From positions 39,467 through 103,466 of the forward strand of contig CALMVO010000089.1 of assembly GCA_937873205.1 (NCBI GenBank): DNA of 64,000 nucleotides, in the 5' to 3' direction. Numbering within the stretch: position 1 is the first letter of the stretch; every line of letters starts with the position of its first letter. This DNA comes from an uncultured Acetobacteraceae bacterium (lineage in GTDB: Bacteria; Pseudomonadota; Alphaproteobacteria; Acetobacterales; Acetobacteraceae). The notes beneath the pieces were generated by a model, which saw only the letters and a list, made by a program, of their open reading frames with translations, ran no database searches and was not told the DNA's origin. Positions 35,801 through 46,670 of this stretch are shown one piece after another. The position numbers and the translations under genes are program-made.

Positions 35801-36037
35801 ACTGGCCTGCCCCTGATGCTGGAGAGCGGCGCCGGCGCCGAACTGCGACGCCCGCTTGGCCTGGCGATGGTCGGTGGCCTTCTCCTGAGCCAGGCCCTGA
35901 CCCTCTACACGACCCCCGTCATCTACCTCTACCTCGACCGGCTCAGCACCTTCCTGTCCCCCGCCCGCCGCCGCACGCTCCCGCGGCTCGCCGCACGCAT
36001 GCGCGAGCCCGCATCATCCCACCATGCCGCCGAGTGA
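32891..36037 (+). CDS. RND multidrug efflux permease (MdtB/MdtC/AcrB class)
   Basis: This 1048-residue permease has the HAE1 layout: one N-terminal helix (PFIRRPIATSLLMAAIFLVG), two large periplasmic loops and 12 transmembrane helices. The proton-relay Asp pair appears in GFVIDDAIVVLENIYRH near residues 400-416, and GIVKKNGIMLVDFAI marks the second repeat. It exports drugs or other amphiphiles in exchange for protons with the upstream adaptor. The length matches the family exactly. Confidence 0.95.
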   Translation: MNISAPFIRRPIATSLLMAAIFLVGAVAYPLLPVASLPAVEFPTITVLAAYPGASPATMASVVAQPLETQFSEIPGVTQLTSTNVQATSQIAIQFTLASNIDVQMTKVLEAINAAQGQLPKDLPTQPTVREENPADPPIMIMSVQSDALPVTTVDNYAETVLEQQLTHIPGVGTVVVGGQQKPAIRVQVDPGRLAAMGMTMEDVRTALAAATVDNPLGSIDGPNRSLAVLDNDQLLAPAGYQNIIIGYRDGAAIRISDIGRAIGGPQNRELAAWQATNGHVKPGVALIVFKQPGTNVIAAVESIRKELPRLRASIPPSIKVRTIVDRTALIRASLADVKFTFLIAVLLVVGVIFAFLRSLRATLIPSLAIPIAIVGTFAAMYPLGYSIDNLSLMGLTIAVGFVIDDAIVVLENIYRHVEEGMEPREAAFKGAGEIGFTIVSISLSLIAVFIPLLLMNGIVGRMFLEFAMTVSIAVVVSAFVSLTLTPTLCALFLQPHRSHGRVYRASEAVFEAMIGFYRRTLDIALRFRFVTLLTFFATVAVTVVLYLEIPKGFFPPEDSGLIVATTQGAEDISFEAMATLQEKVNALIAADPAVQGFISQIGAGTSGQAGNNGRLYITLKPWGHRPEINDVIRELSLKAARIGGVRLFMQAAQDINVGGRLAKTTYQYTIQDADAGELNGWTPKLLAKMRALPLLADVASDQMNAGTTATLTIDRDQAARFGILPQNIDDVLYDAFGQREVAQYFTQLDNYFVVLEVPPGLEGQQATLDKLYVKGAGGTAVPLSTLVHLDTAPVAPLANNHQSQFPAVTISFNLAKGASLGDAVTQIDKAEQQLGMPPSVLGTFQGTAEAFRSSLAGEPYLIAAALVAVYIILGMLYESYILPLTILSTLPSAGVGALLALMLTGTDLSVIAMIGIILLIGIVKKNGIMLVDFAIHAEREDGKEPLDAIRDACLLRFRPILMTTAAAIFTGLPLMLESGAGAELRRPLGLAMVGGLLLSQALTLYTTPVIYLYLDRLSTFLSPARRRTLPRLAARMREPASSHHAAE

Positions 36038-36108
36038 CGTCGGGAAACCTCTCCGCTATCCTGGCCTTCTTCACGCGGCCGACCACCTCATACTGGAATC
36101 TATGCGCC

Positions 36109-36516
36109 ATGCCGCTTGATCAGACGGGACGGTTTGGTGGCGAGCCAGACCGGCAGCCCAACCGCAACGTGCTGGGCAGTGCGCTTGAAGCCTGCTCGAT
36201 CAAGCCGCTCACCGGATTCTTCCGGGACGGCTGCTGCAATACCGGACCGCAGGACCGTGGCAGCCATACCGTCTGCGCGATCGTGACGGCTGAGTTCCTG
36301 CGCTTCAGCCAGGAGCACGGCAACGACCTGTCGACGCCTCGGCCCGAGCAGGGTTTTCCCGGCCTCCGGCCCGGTGACCACTGGTGTCTCTGCGCCCCTC
36401 GGTGGCAGGAGGCGTTCGAGGCCGGCTGCGCGCCCAAGGTCGTTCTCGCGGCGACCCATGTCGGGGCACTGGACGACTGCGCGCTGGAAGACCTGGAGCG
36501 ATACGGTCAACCTTGA
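36109..36516 (+). CDS. DUF2237 family protein
   Basis: This 135-residue protein closely follows the DUF2237 pattern: NVLGSALEACSIKPLTGFF, RDGCCNTGPQDRGSHTVC, FLRFSQEHGNDLSTPRPE and GDHWCLCAPRWQEAFEAG. Conserved cysteines and the Trp-Cys-Leu-Cys motif suggest metal or thiol chemistry, but the function of the family is unknown. The start at 36109 is preferred; the frame extends upstream into the end of the RND gene without homology. Confidence 0.9.
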   Translation: MPLDQTGRFGGEPDRQPNRNVLGSALEACSIKPLTGFFRDGCCNTGPQDRGSHTVCAIVTAEFLRFSQEHGNDLSTPRPEQGFPGLRPGDHWCLCAPRWQEAFEAGCAPKVVLAATHVGALDDCALEDLERYGQP

Positions 36517-36602
36517 AGCGGTGGCTACACCGGGACATGCGCGATCCGATCGCGACGCGACCAGCCGGCGCTGTTCCAGACCGGTTGTCCGCACCAGCTG
36601 GC

Positions 36603-38072
36603 CTACGACCTCCCCAGCTGCGCCTCAGCCTCTATCTCGACCTCGTAGTCGCCGATCAGACCAGCCACCTGGAGCATCGTGTTCGCGGGCATGACGCTGC
36701 CGAAGACGCGGCCGTGGGCCCGCGCGGCCGGCTCCCACGCCGAGATGTCGCGCAGGTAGATGCGTGTGCGGATCACGTCCTCCATGCTGCCCCCGAGGGC
36801 TGCAATCGCGGCCGCGATCTTGTCCAGGATGTAGGTGGCTTGGGCACCCGCGTCCCCGGGCGCCACGCAACGCTGCGCCCCATGGGTCGCCGTGGTGCCG
36901 GAAACGCAGATGTGATCGCCCACCCGGACGGCCCGACTGTAGCCGGCAAGCGGTTCCCAGACGCTGCCCGACGCCACGCGGGAGCGGCCGGGGCGGCCCG
37001 GCACCGGTTCGGCCCGGTACAAGCCGGGGATGGCCGCGAGATGGTGGCTGAGGTCACCCGACGCCGTAAGATACGGTGGCCGCCGATACTCATCGCCGCA
37101 ATCGCCGGCGATGGGGCAGGTCGCGGCGAAGGCGGCATCGAGCCGCGCCCGATCCTCCGCGTCGAGCGCCAGCGAGAACACCCGCCGGTTGTCGGCCCGA
37201 TGCTCGCTCTCGGTGATCCGGGCGCCGACGATGGCCGCGGCGACCGAGGCGTGATCGAGCACCCAACGCGTCGCGACGTTGGAGACCGAAACGCCATGCC
37301 TGCCGGCGACCGCCGCCGCCGCCGCCAGCACCTGCTGGAAGGCGCCCCAGCCGCCGGCCGCGTCGATGAAGCGCTTGTACTTGGCGCGGCTCCAATCGGG
37401 CATCGCCCCGGGTTCCAGCCTGCCGAGCCAAGTCTCGGACAGGAAGCCGCCGCACAACGTCCCATACGCCAGCAGCCGGACGCCGCTCCTGGCGCATAGC
37501 TCGGAGAGTCCGCCGGCGGCGCGGCGGTCGATGAGCGAGAACGAGACCTGGTTGGTCGCCACCGCGATGCCGTCGGCGAGCGCCAGCGCCAGATGCGCCG
37601 CATCGAAATTGGTCACGCCGATGGCGCCGATCAGGCCTTCGTCGCGCAGCGTCTGCAGCGCGTGCAGCGCATCCAGCCAGGCCGGATGATCGAAGCTCCA
37701 CCAGTGCAGCTGCAGGAGGTCGACGCGCCCGACGCCCAGCCGGTGCAGCCGCTCCTGGACGCCTCGGCGAACGACATCCTCCGTCATCGGTCCGGGCTCC
37801 GGGCACCACTTGGTCAGGGCCACCGGACGCCGTTCCCGATCGGCGTGACGCGCCAGCAGCCGCCCCGCGACCAGCTCGGCGCTGCCATAGTGGTCGGCCA
37901 TGTCGAAGGTGTCGAAGCCCGCCTCGACATAGGCCTCCAAGGCGTCCGCCGCCCGCTCGGCATCCAGCGGACCAGCCCCCTTCTCGATGTCGGCGATCTG
38001 CCAGAGGCCGCAGATCAGGCGACTGACGTTCAGGTCGCCCGGGAGGTGGACGCGGTCGGAGGTGACGATCAT
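36603..38072 (-). CDS. Aldo/keto reductase fused to a RidA-like domain
   Basis: The 489-residue protein starts at ATG 38072. Residues 1-350 are an aldo/keto reductase barrel with the catalytic tetrad D57, Y62 (DMADHYGSAE), K88 (LTKW) and H123 (LQLHWW). Residues about 370-489 form a YjgF/YER057c/UK114 (RidA) domain (VRVGDHICVSGTTATHG, then IRTRIYLRDISAWEPAARAHG and MLQVAGLI). The RidA arginine that binds the imine carboxylate is plausibly the one in IRTRIYL. The fusion suggests an AKR product or substrate that is imine- or enamine-related. Both parts look intact. Confidence 0.88.
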   Translation of the reverse strand: MIVTSDRVHLPGDLNVSRLICGLWQIADIEKGAGPLDAERAADALEAYVEAGFDTFDMADHYGSAELVAGRLLARHADRERRPVALTKWCPEPGPMTEDVVRRGVQERLHRLGVGRVDLLQLHWWSFDHPAWLDALHALQTLRDEGLIGAIGVTNFDAAHLALALADGIAVATNQVSFSLIDRRAAGGLSELCARSGVRLLAYGTLCGGFLSETWLGRLEPGAMPDWSRAKYKRFIDAAGGWGAFQQVLAAAAAVAGRHGVSVSNVATRWVLDHASVAAAIVGARITESEHRADNRRVFSLALDAEDRARLDAAFAATCPIAGDCGDEYRRPPYLTASGDLSHHLAAIPGLYRAEPVPGRPGRSRVASGSVWEPLAGYSRAVRVGDHICVSGTTATHGAQRCVAPGDAGAQATYILDKIAAAIAALGGSMEDVIRTRIYLRDISAWEPAARAHGRVFGSVMPANTMLQVAGLIGDYEVEIEAEAQLGRS

Positions 38073-38253
38073 GTGGTTCCGCTCGGACGGCGACGGCGAC
38101 TGTCCCGCGGGACGGGTCGTCGGCGGCGATAAGGACATAGGCGACGCGGTGGTCCGCGATCGAGAGAAGCCGCTGATCGACAAGAAAGCCAAGCCTGGTC
38201 CTTCCCTCGAACGACGCCGAGGTCTCCCGAACCAGGCGCGCCTTCAAGGGGGT

Positions 38254-40758
<2,505 letters not shown>

Positions 40759-40763
40759 TCAGA

Positions 40764-41909
40764 CTATAGGGCTTCGGGGGTCCCGGAACCAGCGTCGAAC
40801 AGCCGGCCGTCCAGAGCACGGATGGCCTCCGCGGCGCCGTGCAGCGGCCGGAACGGCGCGAGGTCGGTGCCGGTCATCAGCACGTGCGACGGCGCCCCCG
40901 CCACCGCCTCGAACAAGGCGAGCCGGCGCGTCTCGTCGAGATGCACGAGCGGCTCGTCGAGCAACAGCAGCGGCGCGTCGCCGCGCAGGTCGCCGATCAG
41001 CCGCGCGTGCGCGAGCACCACGCCGATCAGCAGCGCCTTCTGCTGCCCAGTGCTGGCCGTGGCGGCCGCCTGACCGGTGCGCAGGTCGGATAGCAGCAGG
41101 TCGGCCCGGTGCGGCCCCAGCGACGCCGCACCTGCCCTGGCGTCGTCGGACCGCAGCGCCGCGAGCGCGCCCCGCAACCAGTCCTCGACCGCCAGCGCCG
41201 GCGCGTCCCGCAGCCGTGCGGCCACCGGGCAGCTGAGCTCGAGCCGCGCCGGCGGGAAGCCATCGGCGGCCGTCTCCGCCTGCCCGTTCAGCCGCGCGAC
41301 CAGGCCGCGCCGCGCCGCCGCCACCGCCACCGCATGGCGCGCCATCGAGATCTCGAGACCGTCGAGCCAGGCGCCGTCGCCCCGGCCGCCGGCTAGCAGC
41401 CGGTTGCGGCCCTGCATGGCCTCGTCGTGAGCGGCAACCTCGCGGGCATGGCCAGGCTCCAGCGCCAGCACCAGCCGGTCCAGGAAGCGCCGACGCCCCG
41501 AGGCGCCCTCCACGAACAGCCGGTCCATCTGCGGCGTCAGCCAGACCGCGGACAGGCGCTCGGCGATGCCGGCCCGGTTGCGCACCGGCTGGCCGTCCAG
41601 CCGAAAGACCCGCCGGGCGGCGCCGGTCGGACCCGGCTTCGCATCCGGTTGCGCGCCGGTGGCGATCTCGACCAGATCCGGTCCCACCTGCAGCCGCGCC
41701 GCCACCGCCCAGTGCAGCGTGCCGTGCCGCGGCAGCTCGGTCATGCGGGCGCCGCGCAGGCCACGACCGGGCACCAGCAGCGATATCGCCTCCAACAGGT
41801 TGGTCTTGCCGCTGCCGTTCGGGCCGGTGATCACGCTGATCCGCGCGCCGAAGGTCCAGGTCAGCGATGGGTAGTTGCGGAAATCGGTGAGCGAGAGCCG
41901 CTTGATCAT
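40764..41909 (-). CDS. recF: DNA replication and repair protein RecF
   Basis: This 381-residue SMC-like ATPase has Walker A GPNGSGKTN (about 30-38), the ABC signature STGQQKALLIG (about 284-294) and Walker B LLLLDEPLVHLD (about 318-329). RecF loads RecA at gaps with RecO and RecR. It lies between dnaN and gyrB as in most bacteria. Here a 116-bp family S repeat fills the dnaN-recF gap, which may affect coupling of the two genes. Confidence 0.97.
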   Translation of the reverse strand: MIKRLSLTDFRNYPSLTWTFGARISVITGPNGSGKTNLLEAISLLVPGRGLRGARMTELPRHGTLHWAVAARLQVGPDLVEIATGAQPDAKPGPTGAARRVFRLDGQPVRNRAGIAERLSAVWLTPQMDRLFVEGASGRRRFLDRLVLALEPGHAREVAAHDEAMQGRNRLLAGGRGDGAWLDGLEISMARHAVAVAAARRGLVARLNGQAETAADGFPPARLELSCPVAARLRDAPALAVEDWLRGALAALRSDDARAGAASLGPHRADLLLSDLRTGQAAATASTGQQKALLIGVVLAHARLIGDLRGDAPLLLLDEPLVHLDETRRLALFEAVAGAPSHVLMTGTDLAPFRPLHGAAEAIRALDGRLFDAGSGTPEAL

Positions 41910-41914
41910 GAGGG

Positions 41915-42030
41915 AAGGCCAGGGCTCTGCCCTGGACCCGCCAAGGGCCGCGGCCCTTGGAACCCGATCCTAGAAGCGGTTTCCAAAGGCTCCGCCTTTG
42001 GCGGGGTCCAGGGGCAGAACCCCTGGCCTT
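41915..42030 (-). repeat. Intergenic hairpin repeat, family S copy 3 (tandem, longest)
   Basis: Four stem-loops in a row: CCAGGGCTCTGCCCTGG, CCAAGGGCCGCGGCCCTTGG, CCAAAGGCTCCGCCTTTGG and CCAGGGGCAGAACCCCTGG. They fill the whole gap between recF (start 41909) and dnaN (stop 42029-42031), and the repeat edge abuts the dnaN stop codon. It lies inside a gene series normally transcribed together. Confidence 0.8.
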
Positions 42031-43153
42031 AAACGCGCATGGGCATCAGGACATAGAGGGCGGACGGACTATCGACGTCGCGCACCAACGTCGGCGCCGC
42101 GCTGTCGGAGAACGCGAACTCGACATCCTTCTCGATCTGGTCGGTGATGTCGTTCAGGTAGCGCGCCTGAAACCCGATCTCGATCGGCGTCGAGTCGTAG
42201 CTGACACGGCCGTCATCGAGCTCCTCCTTGGCGGTGCCCTGGTCGGGACTGGCGGCGGACAATGTGAGCAGGTGCCGGGCGAGCGAGAGCTTCACCGGGC
42301 GCGAGCGCTCCTGGCTGATCGCGGAGACTCGCGCCACCGCATCGGAAAAGTCCTTCTTGCCGACGCGCATGATCTTGTCGTTGTCGCGCGGGATCACGCG
42401 CTCGTACTCGGGGAAGGTGCCGTCGATCAGCTTGCTGGTCAGCATGACGGTGCCGACGGTGAACTGGATGCGCGTGGCCGACAGCGCCACCTCGACCTCC
42501 TCGCCGGCCTCGTCGAGCAGCTTGCGCAACTCGGCGACGGTCTTGCGGGGCACGATCACGCCGGGCATGCCGGCGGCGCCGCTCGGCAGCTCCGTCTCGA
42601 CGCGGGCCAGGCGGTGGCCGTCGGTCGCCACCGCGCGCAGCATGTCGCCCGCCTCGCCCGGGACGGCATGCAAGTAGATGCCGTTCAGGTAGTAGCGGGT
42701 CTCCTCGGTGCTGATCGCGAAGCGGGAGCGGTCGATCAGGCCGCGCAGCACCGTTGAACGGATACGGAAGCTGTGCGGCAGCGACCCCGCGGTCATCGAC
42801 GGGAAGTCGTCGATCGGCAGCACGTTGAGGCTGGTGGCGTAGCGCCCGGCCCGCAGCGCCAGCGGCGCGTCGCCGCCGGCCTGGTCCAGCTCGACCACGG
42901 CGGTGTCGGGCAGCTTTCGCACGATCTCGAACAGGGTCGCGGCCGGCGCGGTGGTGGAGCCGTCGCGGCTGCCGGTGGCGGCGACCTCCTCGACGATGGC
43001 GATCTCCATGTCGGTGGCGGTGAGCGTTAGCCGGCCGCCTTGCACCGCGATCAGGACGTTGGCCAGGATCGGGATGGTGTTGCGCTTCTCGGCGACGCTC
43101 TGGATGTGGGCGAGCGCCTTCAGCAGCGTCGCGCGGTCGGCCTTGAGCTTCAT
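42029..43153 (-). CDS. dnaN: DNA polymerase III beta sliding clamp
   Basis: The 374 residues fold as three repeated clamp domains. The start MKLKADRATLLKALAHIQSV, the middle RFAISTEETRYYLNGIY and the end PSALYVLMPMRV are diagnostic. It forms the ring that tethers polymerase III to DNA. The usual upstream neighbour dnaA lies 1.2 kb away, separated by two gene remnants, so dnaN probably has its own promoter in the roughly 140 bases upstream of its ATG. Confidence 0.98.
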   Translation of the reverse strand: MKLKADRATLLKALAHIQSVAEKRNTIPILANVLIAVQGGRLTLTATDMEIAIVEEVAATGSRDGSTTAPAATLFEIVRKLPDTAVVELDQAGGDAPLALRAGRYATSLNVLPIDDFPSMTAGSLPHSFRIRSTVLRGLIDRSRFAISTEETRYYLNGIYLHAVPGEAGDMLRAVATDGHRLARVETELPSGAAGMPGVIVPRKTVAELRKLLDEAGEEVEVALSATRIQFTVGTVMLTSKLIDGTFPEYERVIPRDNDKIMRVGKKDFSDAVARVSAISQERSRPVKLSLARHLLTLSAASPDQGTAKEELDDGRVSYDSTPIEIGFQARYLNDITDQIEKDVEFAFSDSAAPTLVRDVDSPSALYVLMPMRV

Positions 43154-43292
43154 GGGTGCTGGTCTCGCCGGAAGTCGTCGAACGGGGATCGCGAACGGGA
43201 CACTCTATCTAGCAGCAGGTGCAATCCGGGGGAAGCAGCCGCCCCGTCGGTCATGGCTTGGTCGGGAGGTGCGACGGGCGAAGACGGTCCCG

Positions 43293-43780
43293 TCAGCGCG
43301 CTGCGTCCGGATCGTCGTTCCGCTGCAGCAGGGCGAGCAGGATGTCGACGGTTGCCTCGATGCTGCCGAGCCCTTTGCGATCCATGGCGCGCCCGCCGAG
43401 CTCGAGATCGATCGCGCCGTGCAGGGTCGCGTAGATCAGGCCGGTCAGCTGGACCGTATCGAGGGAAGGAGCCCACCTTGGGCCTGACCGTTCCGGACGA
43501 TGGCGCTGAAGGCCACGAACGCGTCGAAAGCAGCCAGCCCCAGGAAGCGACGTCCGGATCGCTGAACAGCAGGCGGTAGCGCGCAGGGCGCGCGCGCGCG
43601 TAGGCGATGAGGACCTGCCCCGCGGTCCGGAGCGGCGGCTCCGCACCCGCCGACGCTGCCGCCTCGCGGAACCCGTCGCTCAACGTCCGGAAGTCGTACT
43701 CGGCGACGGCGGCCATGAGGGCGTTCCGATCCGCGAAGTGCCGATAGGACGCGTTGTGCGACACGCCGACCGCTTCCGCG
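43293..43780 (-). pseudogene. TetR-family regulator remnant (5' deleted, frameshifted)
   Basis: The minus strand reads EAVGVSHNASYRHFADRNAL, the end of a TetR helix-turn-helix, then VAEYDFRTLSDGFREAA and YARARPARYRLLFSDPDVAS. Two frame changes follow, to FDAFVAFSAIVRNGQAQGGL and to DTVQLTGLIYATLHGAIDLE, ending at TGA 43293-43295. The first ~35 residues are missing. At 43780/43781 the sequence switches directly to an SDR gene on the other strand. Confidence 0.85.
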
Positions 43781-44347
43781 GTCAACCATCTCGGCCATTT
43801 CCTGCTGGCCAATCTGCTGCTGCCCGACACGGTCAAGCATGGCCGCATCACCTTCGTCTCCAGTGGCGTGCATGATCCGGCCGAGAAGACCGGCCTGCGG
43901 GCGCCGCGGTTCGAGACGGCACGGGCGGTCGCCGATGATGTCGTGGAGACCGGCGGCAAAGCCGGCAGGCGCCGCTACTCGACGTCGAAGCTCTGCAACG
44001 TCTACTGCACCTACGAGCTGGCGCGGCGGCTGGAGGCTGCCGACGATCCGCGGTTCCGCCCGATCCGCATCAACGCGTTCGATCCGGGTTTGATGCCGGG
44101 CACCGGCCTCGCCAGGAGCTATCCCGCACGGCTGCGGTTCGTATGGCATCACGTCATGCCCCTGCTCAGGCCCTTCATGAGGAACGTCCACACCACGGCG
44201 ACCTCCGGCAGGCGGCTTGCAGCCCTCTCGGCCGGTCCTGGTTACGAAGCGACCGGCACCTACGTCTCCAACGGACGCGAAACCCGATCCTCGACGCTGT
44301 CCTACGATGCGGGAAAGGCCTCCAACTCTGGGAGACCAGCGCCGTGA
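43781..44347 (+). pseudogene. Short-chain dehydrogenase remnant (N-terminal Rossmann part deleted)
   Basis: The frame starts abruptly at VNHLGHFLLANLLL, which in SDRs follows about 90 residues of nucleotide-binding fold. It continues with ITFVSSGVHDP, the active-site YSTSKLCNVYCTYELARRL and a complete C-terminal part to TGA 44345-44347. Without the GxxxGxG cofactor site it cannot be active. It resembles protochlorophyllide-reductase-like SDRs. Its missing 5' end joins the missing 5' end of the tetR remnant. Confidence 0.85.
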
Positions 44348-44386
44348 CGGCCGGGATCGAACCGAACCTCGCCCGGTAGGGGGCGA

Positions 44387-45940
44387 TCAGCTCTCCAGCA
44401 TGCGGCGGAGCAGCTCGACATCCTCGGCGAAGGCGGTGTCGGCGTTCATGAGCTCGGTGACGCGGCTGACCGCATGCATCACCGTGGTGTGGTCGCGGTT
44501 GCCGAACTTGCGACCGATCTCGGGCAGCGAGCGGCTGGTCAGTTGCTTGGCGAGATACATCGCCACCTGACGCGGCCGCGCGACCGCGCGGGCGCGCCGC
44601 GCCGACGACATGTCGGTAAGCCGGATGTTCCAGTGCTCGGAGACCTTACGCTGGATCTCCTCGATGGTGACGCGGCGGTCGTGTGCCTTCAGGATGTCGT
44701 GCAGCACCTCCTGCGTCGCGTCCAGCGTCACGGAGCGGCCGAACAGGTTGGCGTGCGCGATCATGCGGTTGAGCGCGCCCTCCAGCTCACGCACGTTGGT
44801 GGTGATCTTGTGCGCCAGAAACTCCAGCACTTTCGGCGGCACCGCGACGCCGGACGCCTCCGCCTTGGCCTCCAATATCGAGATGCGCAGCTCGAAGGTG
44901 GTGGCGTGGAGGTCGGCGACCATGCCGCAGCCGAGCCGGGTGCGCAGCCGGTCCTCGAGCCCGGACAGGTCGGAGGGCGACTTGTCCGCGGAGACCACGA
45001 TCTGCTTGCCGGCATCGACCAGCGCGTTGAAGGTGTGGAAGAACTCCTCCTGCGTATTGTCCTTGCCGATCAGGAACTGCAGGTCGTCGATCATCAGCAC
45101 GTCGACGGACCGCAGCTGCTCCTTGAACTCCATCGTCTGCTGCGAGCGGATCGCGGCGATGAAGCGGTACATGAACTTCTCGGCCGACATGTAGGCGACC
45201 GAGACGGCGCCGAACGGTCGGGCCGGACTGGTGAGCTCGAGGCCGATCGCGTGCATCAGGTGGGTCTTGCCGAGACCCACGCCGCCGTACAGGAAGAGCG
45301 GGTTGAAGCCCGGGCTCGACGGCCGCTCGGCGACGCGACGGGCGCAGGCATGAGCGAACTCGTTCGGCTTGCCAACGACGAAGCCCTGAAAGCTGAAGCG
45401 CGGGTCGAGCGGCGCCGCGAGGTCGCCGCGCGGCTCGGCGGAGGACACGATGGCAGGCTGGGCCGTCGCGCCGTTGGCCGTCGAGGCTGCCGGCGGCGGG
45501 GCCGGTGATGGCGCGATCGCAGCCACCGGGGGCCTAGTCTCGCTTCGCATCTCGGGCGCCAGGGTCAGCTCGACGCGGCGGATCACGGCGATCTCGGCGT
45601 TCCAGAGCGCGCCGAGGCGATCGCCGTACTGGCTGCGCACCCAGTCGCGCAGGAAGCGCGTCGGCAGGTAGAGCGTGATCTCGTCGTGCTCGACCGGGCC
45701 CAGGGTCATCTGACGCAGCCAGGTGCGATACTCCACCTCGCCGACCTCGGCCTGCATTCGGCTGCAGATCCTGACCCACGCGGCGGCGTGGGGATGGGCG
45801 TCCGCGGGGGCTCCATGGACCGGAGACTGCGTCCGTCCCGACGATATTGCGTCGACGGCGTCGACATCATGGAGACTGGACGTCACGCTCACCCCGCATG
45901 CTTCCGCCACAGACGCCGGGATCCCGTCGCAATCAAACAA
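44387..45940 (-). CDS. dnaA: Chromosomal replication initiator DnaA
   Basis: DnaA has an N-terminal DnaB-interaction domain (WVRICSRMQAEVGEVEYRTWL), a Pro/Ala-rich linker and an AAA+ domain with Walker A GGVGLGKTH and Walker B VLMIDDLQFLIGK. The C-terminal DNA-binding domain has the signature RDHTTVMHAV. The frame opens at a TTG (45940); a GTG at 45886 (MTSSLHDVDAV...) gives a more usual length near 499 residues, so the start is uncertain. It opens oriC with ATP. Convergent with the SDR remnant and separated from dnaN. Confidence 0.97.
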   Translation of the reverse strand: MFDCDGIPASVAEACGVSVTSSLHDVDAVDAISSGRTQSPVHGAPADAHPHAAAWVRICSRMQAEVGEVEYRTWLRQMTLGPVEHDEITLYLPTRFLRDWVRSQYGDRLGALWNAEIAVIRRVELTLAPEMRSETRPPVAAIAPSPAPPPAASTANGATAQPAIVSSAEPRGDLAAPLDPRFSFQGFVVGKPNEFAHACARRVAERPSSPGFNPLFLYGGVGLGKTHLMHAIGLELTSPARPFGAVSVAYMSAEKFMYRFIAAIRSQQTMEFKEQLRSVDVLMIDDLQFLIGKDNTQEEFFHTFNALVDAGKQIVVSADKSPSDLSGLEDRLRTRLGCGMVADLHATTFELRISILEAKAEASGVAVPPKVLEFLAHKITTNVRELEGALNRMIAHANLFGRSVTLDATQEVLHDILKAHDRRVTIEEIQRKVSEHWNIRLTDMSSARRARAVARPRQVAMYLAKQLTSRSLPEIGRKFGNRDHTTVMHAVSRVTELMNADTAFAEDVELLRRMLES

Positions 45941-46317
45941 TCTCGCAGGTCCGGACGCGATGATTCGCCATCCGCCGAGCGGTGGTTCAAGCGCGTGATG
46001 CGAGGATTTGCCGTCTGTTACAGCGGTTGGTCGGCGTCATGACCGTTACCGGAGAGTAGGCCGTGGCCGCGCGGAGAGGCAACGGGAATCTGGACGGAAA
46101 CCAAAACTACCAGTATCAGCTGGCAAGTCTCCAAAACGTGACATGGGCGTCACGATTTTGCGACATGCTTTCCGCGGGTCGTGTACGACGCGGTTGCGCA
46201 ACGATTTTAGCGTTAAAGAGGCGTTCGTGGGGAGACGCCGGCGGACGAGGCCAGCGTATGGGACAGGCGGCTCCGCGCCCGCTTCATCGGATCAGAGGCG
46301 TAGCCTCTGGATCACCT
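45941..46317. other. Region between dnaA and rpsT
   Basis: About 377 bases between two minus-strand genes, so it holds the dnaA promoter. It includes an A-rich patch around 46100-46140, a CGTGAC-N6-GTCACG palindrome at 46137-46154 and AACG-N7-CGTT near 46198-46215. I found no TTATCCACA-like DnaA boxes by eye, so I do not call an origin. Confidence 0.5.
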
Positions 46318-46587
46318 TCAGGCGGCGGCAATCGCCTTGATGCGCTTGGAGAGGCGCGAAATCTTCCGGGCGATGGTGTTGGCGTGCACGATACCCTTGC
46401 CCGACGCGCGTTGCATTTCCGGCTGCGCCAGGCGCAATGCCGTGACAGCCTGCTCCTTGTCGCCGCCGGCAATCGCCGTCTCGACCTTCTTGATGAAAGT
46501 GCGCAGGCGCGACTTGCGCGCGGCGTTCCGCGCGCTACGGACTTCATTCTGCCGGATGCGCTTGCGCGCCGATGCGGTGTTCGCCAT
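46318..46587 (-). CDS. rpsT: 30S ribosomal protein S20
   Basis: This 89-residue basic protein begins [17 protein letters not shown], followed by [17 protein letters not shown] and ends [20 protein letters not shown], all diagnostic of S20. It binds 16S rRNA early in 30S assembly. The position between mutM and dnaA is the classical alphaproteobacterial arrangement. Confidence 0.98.
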   Translation of the reverse strand: MANTASARKRIRQNEVRSARNAARKSRLRTFIKKVETAIAGGDKEQAVTALRLAQPEMQRASGKGIVHANTIARKISRLSKRIKAIAAA

Positions 46588-46670
46588 GGGTCTCTGTTCA
46601 ATTAAGCGTATCTGTGCGGCCGGATGATCCGGCAGAGGGTCGGTCTTCTAAGGCACGGCTTGGCTTCAAG

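Noticed and set aside
45941..46317. Chromosome origin next to dnaA
   Set aside because: No DnaA boxes seen and origins are not always near dnaA in Alphaproteobacteria; evidence is insufficient to annotate.
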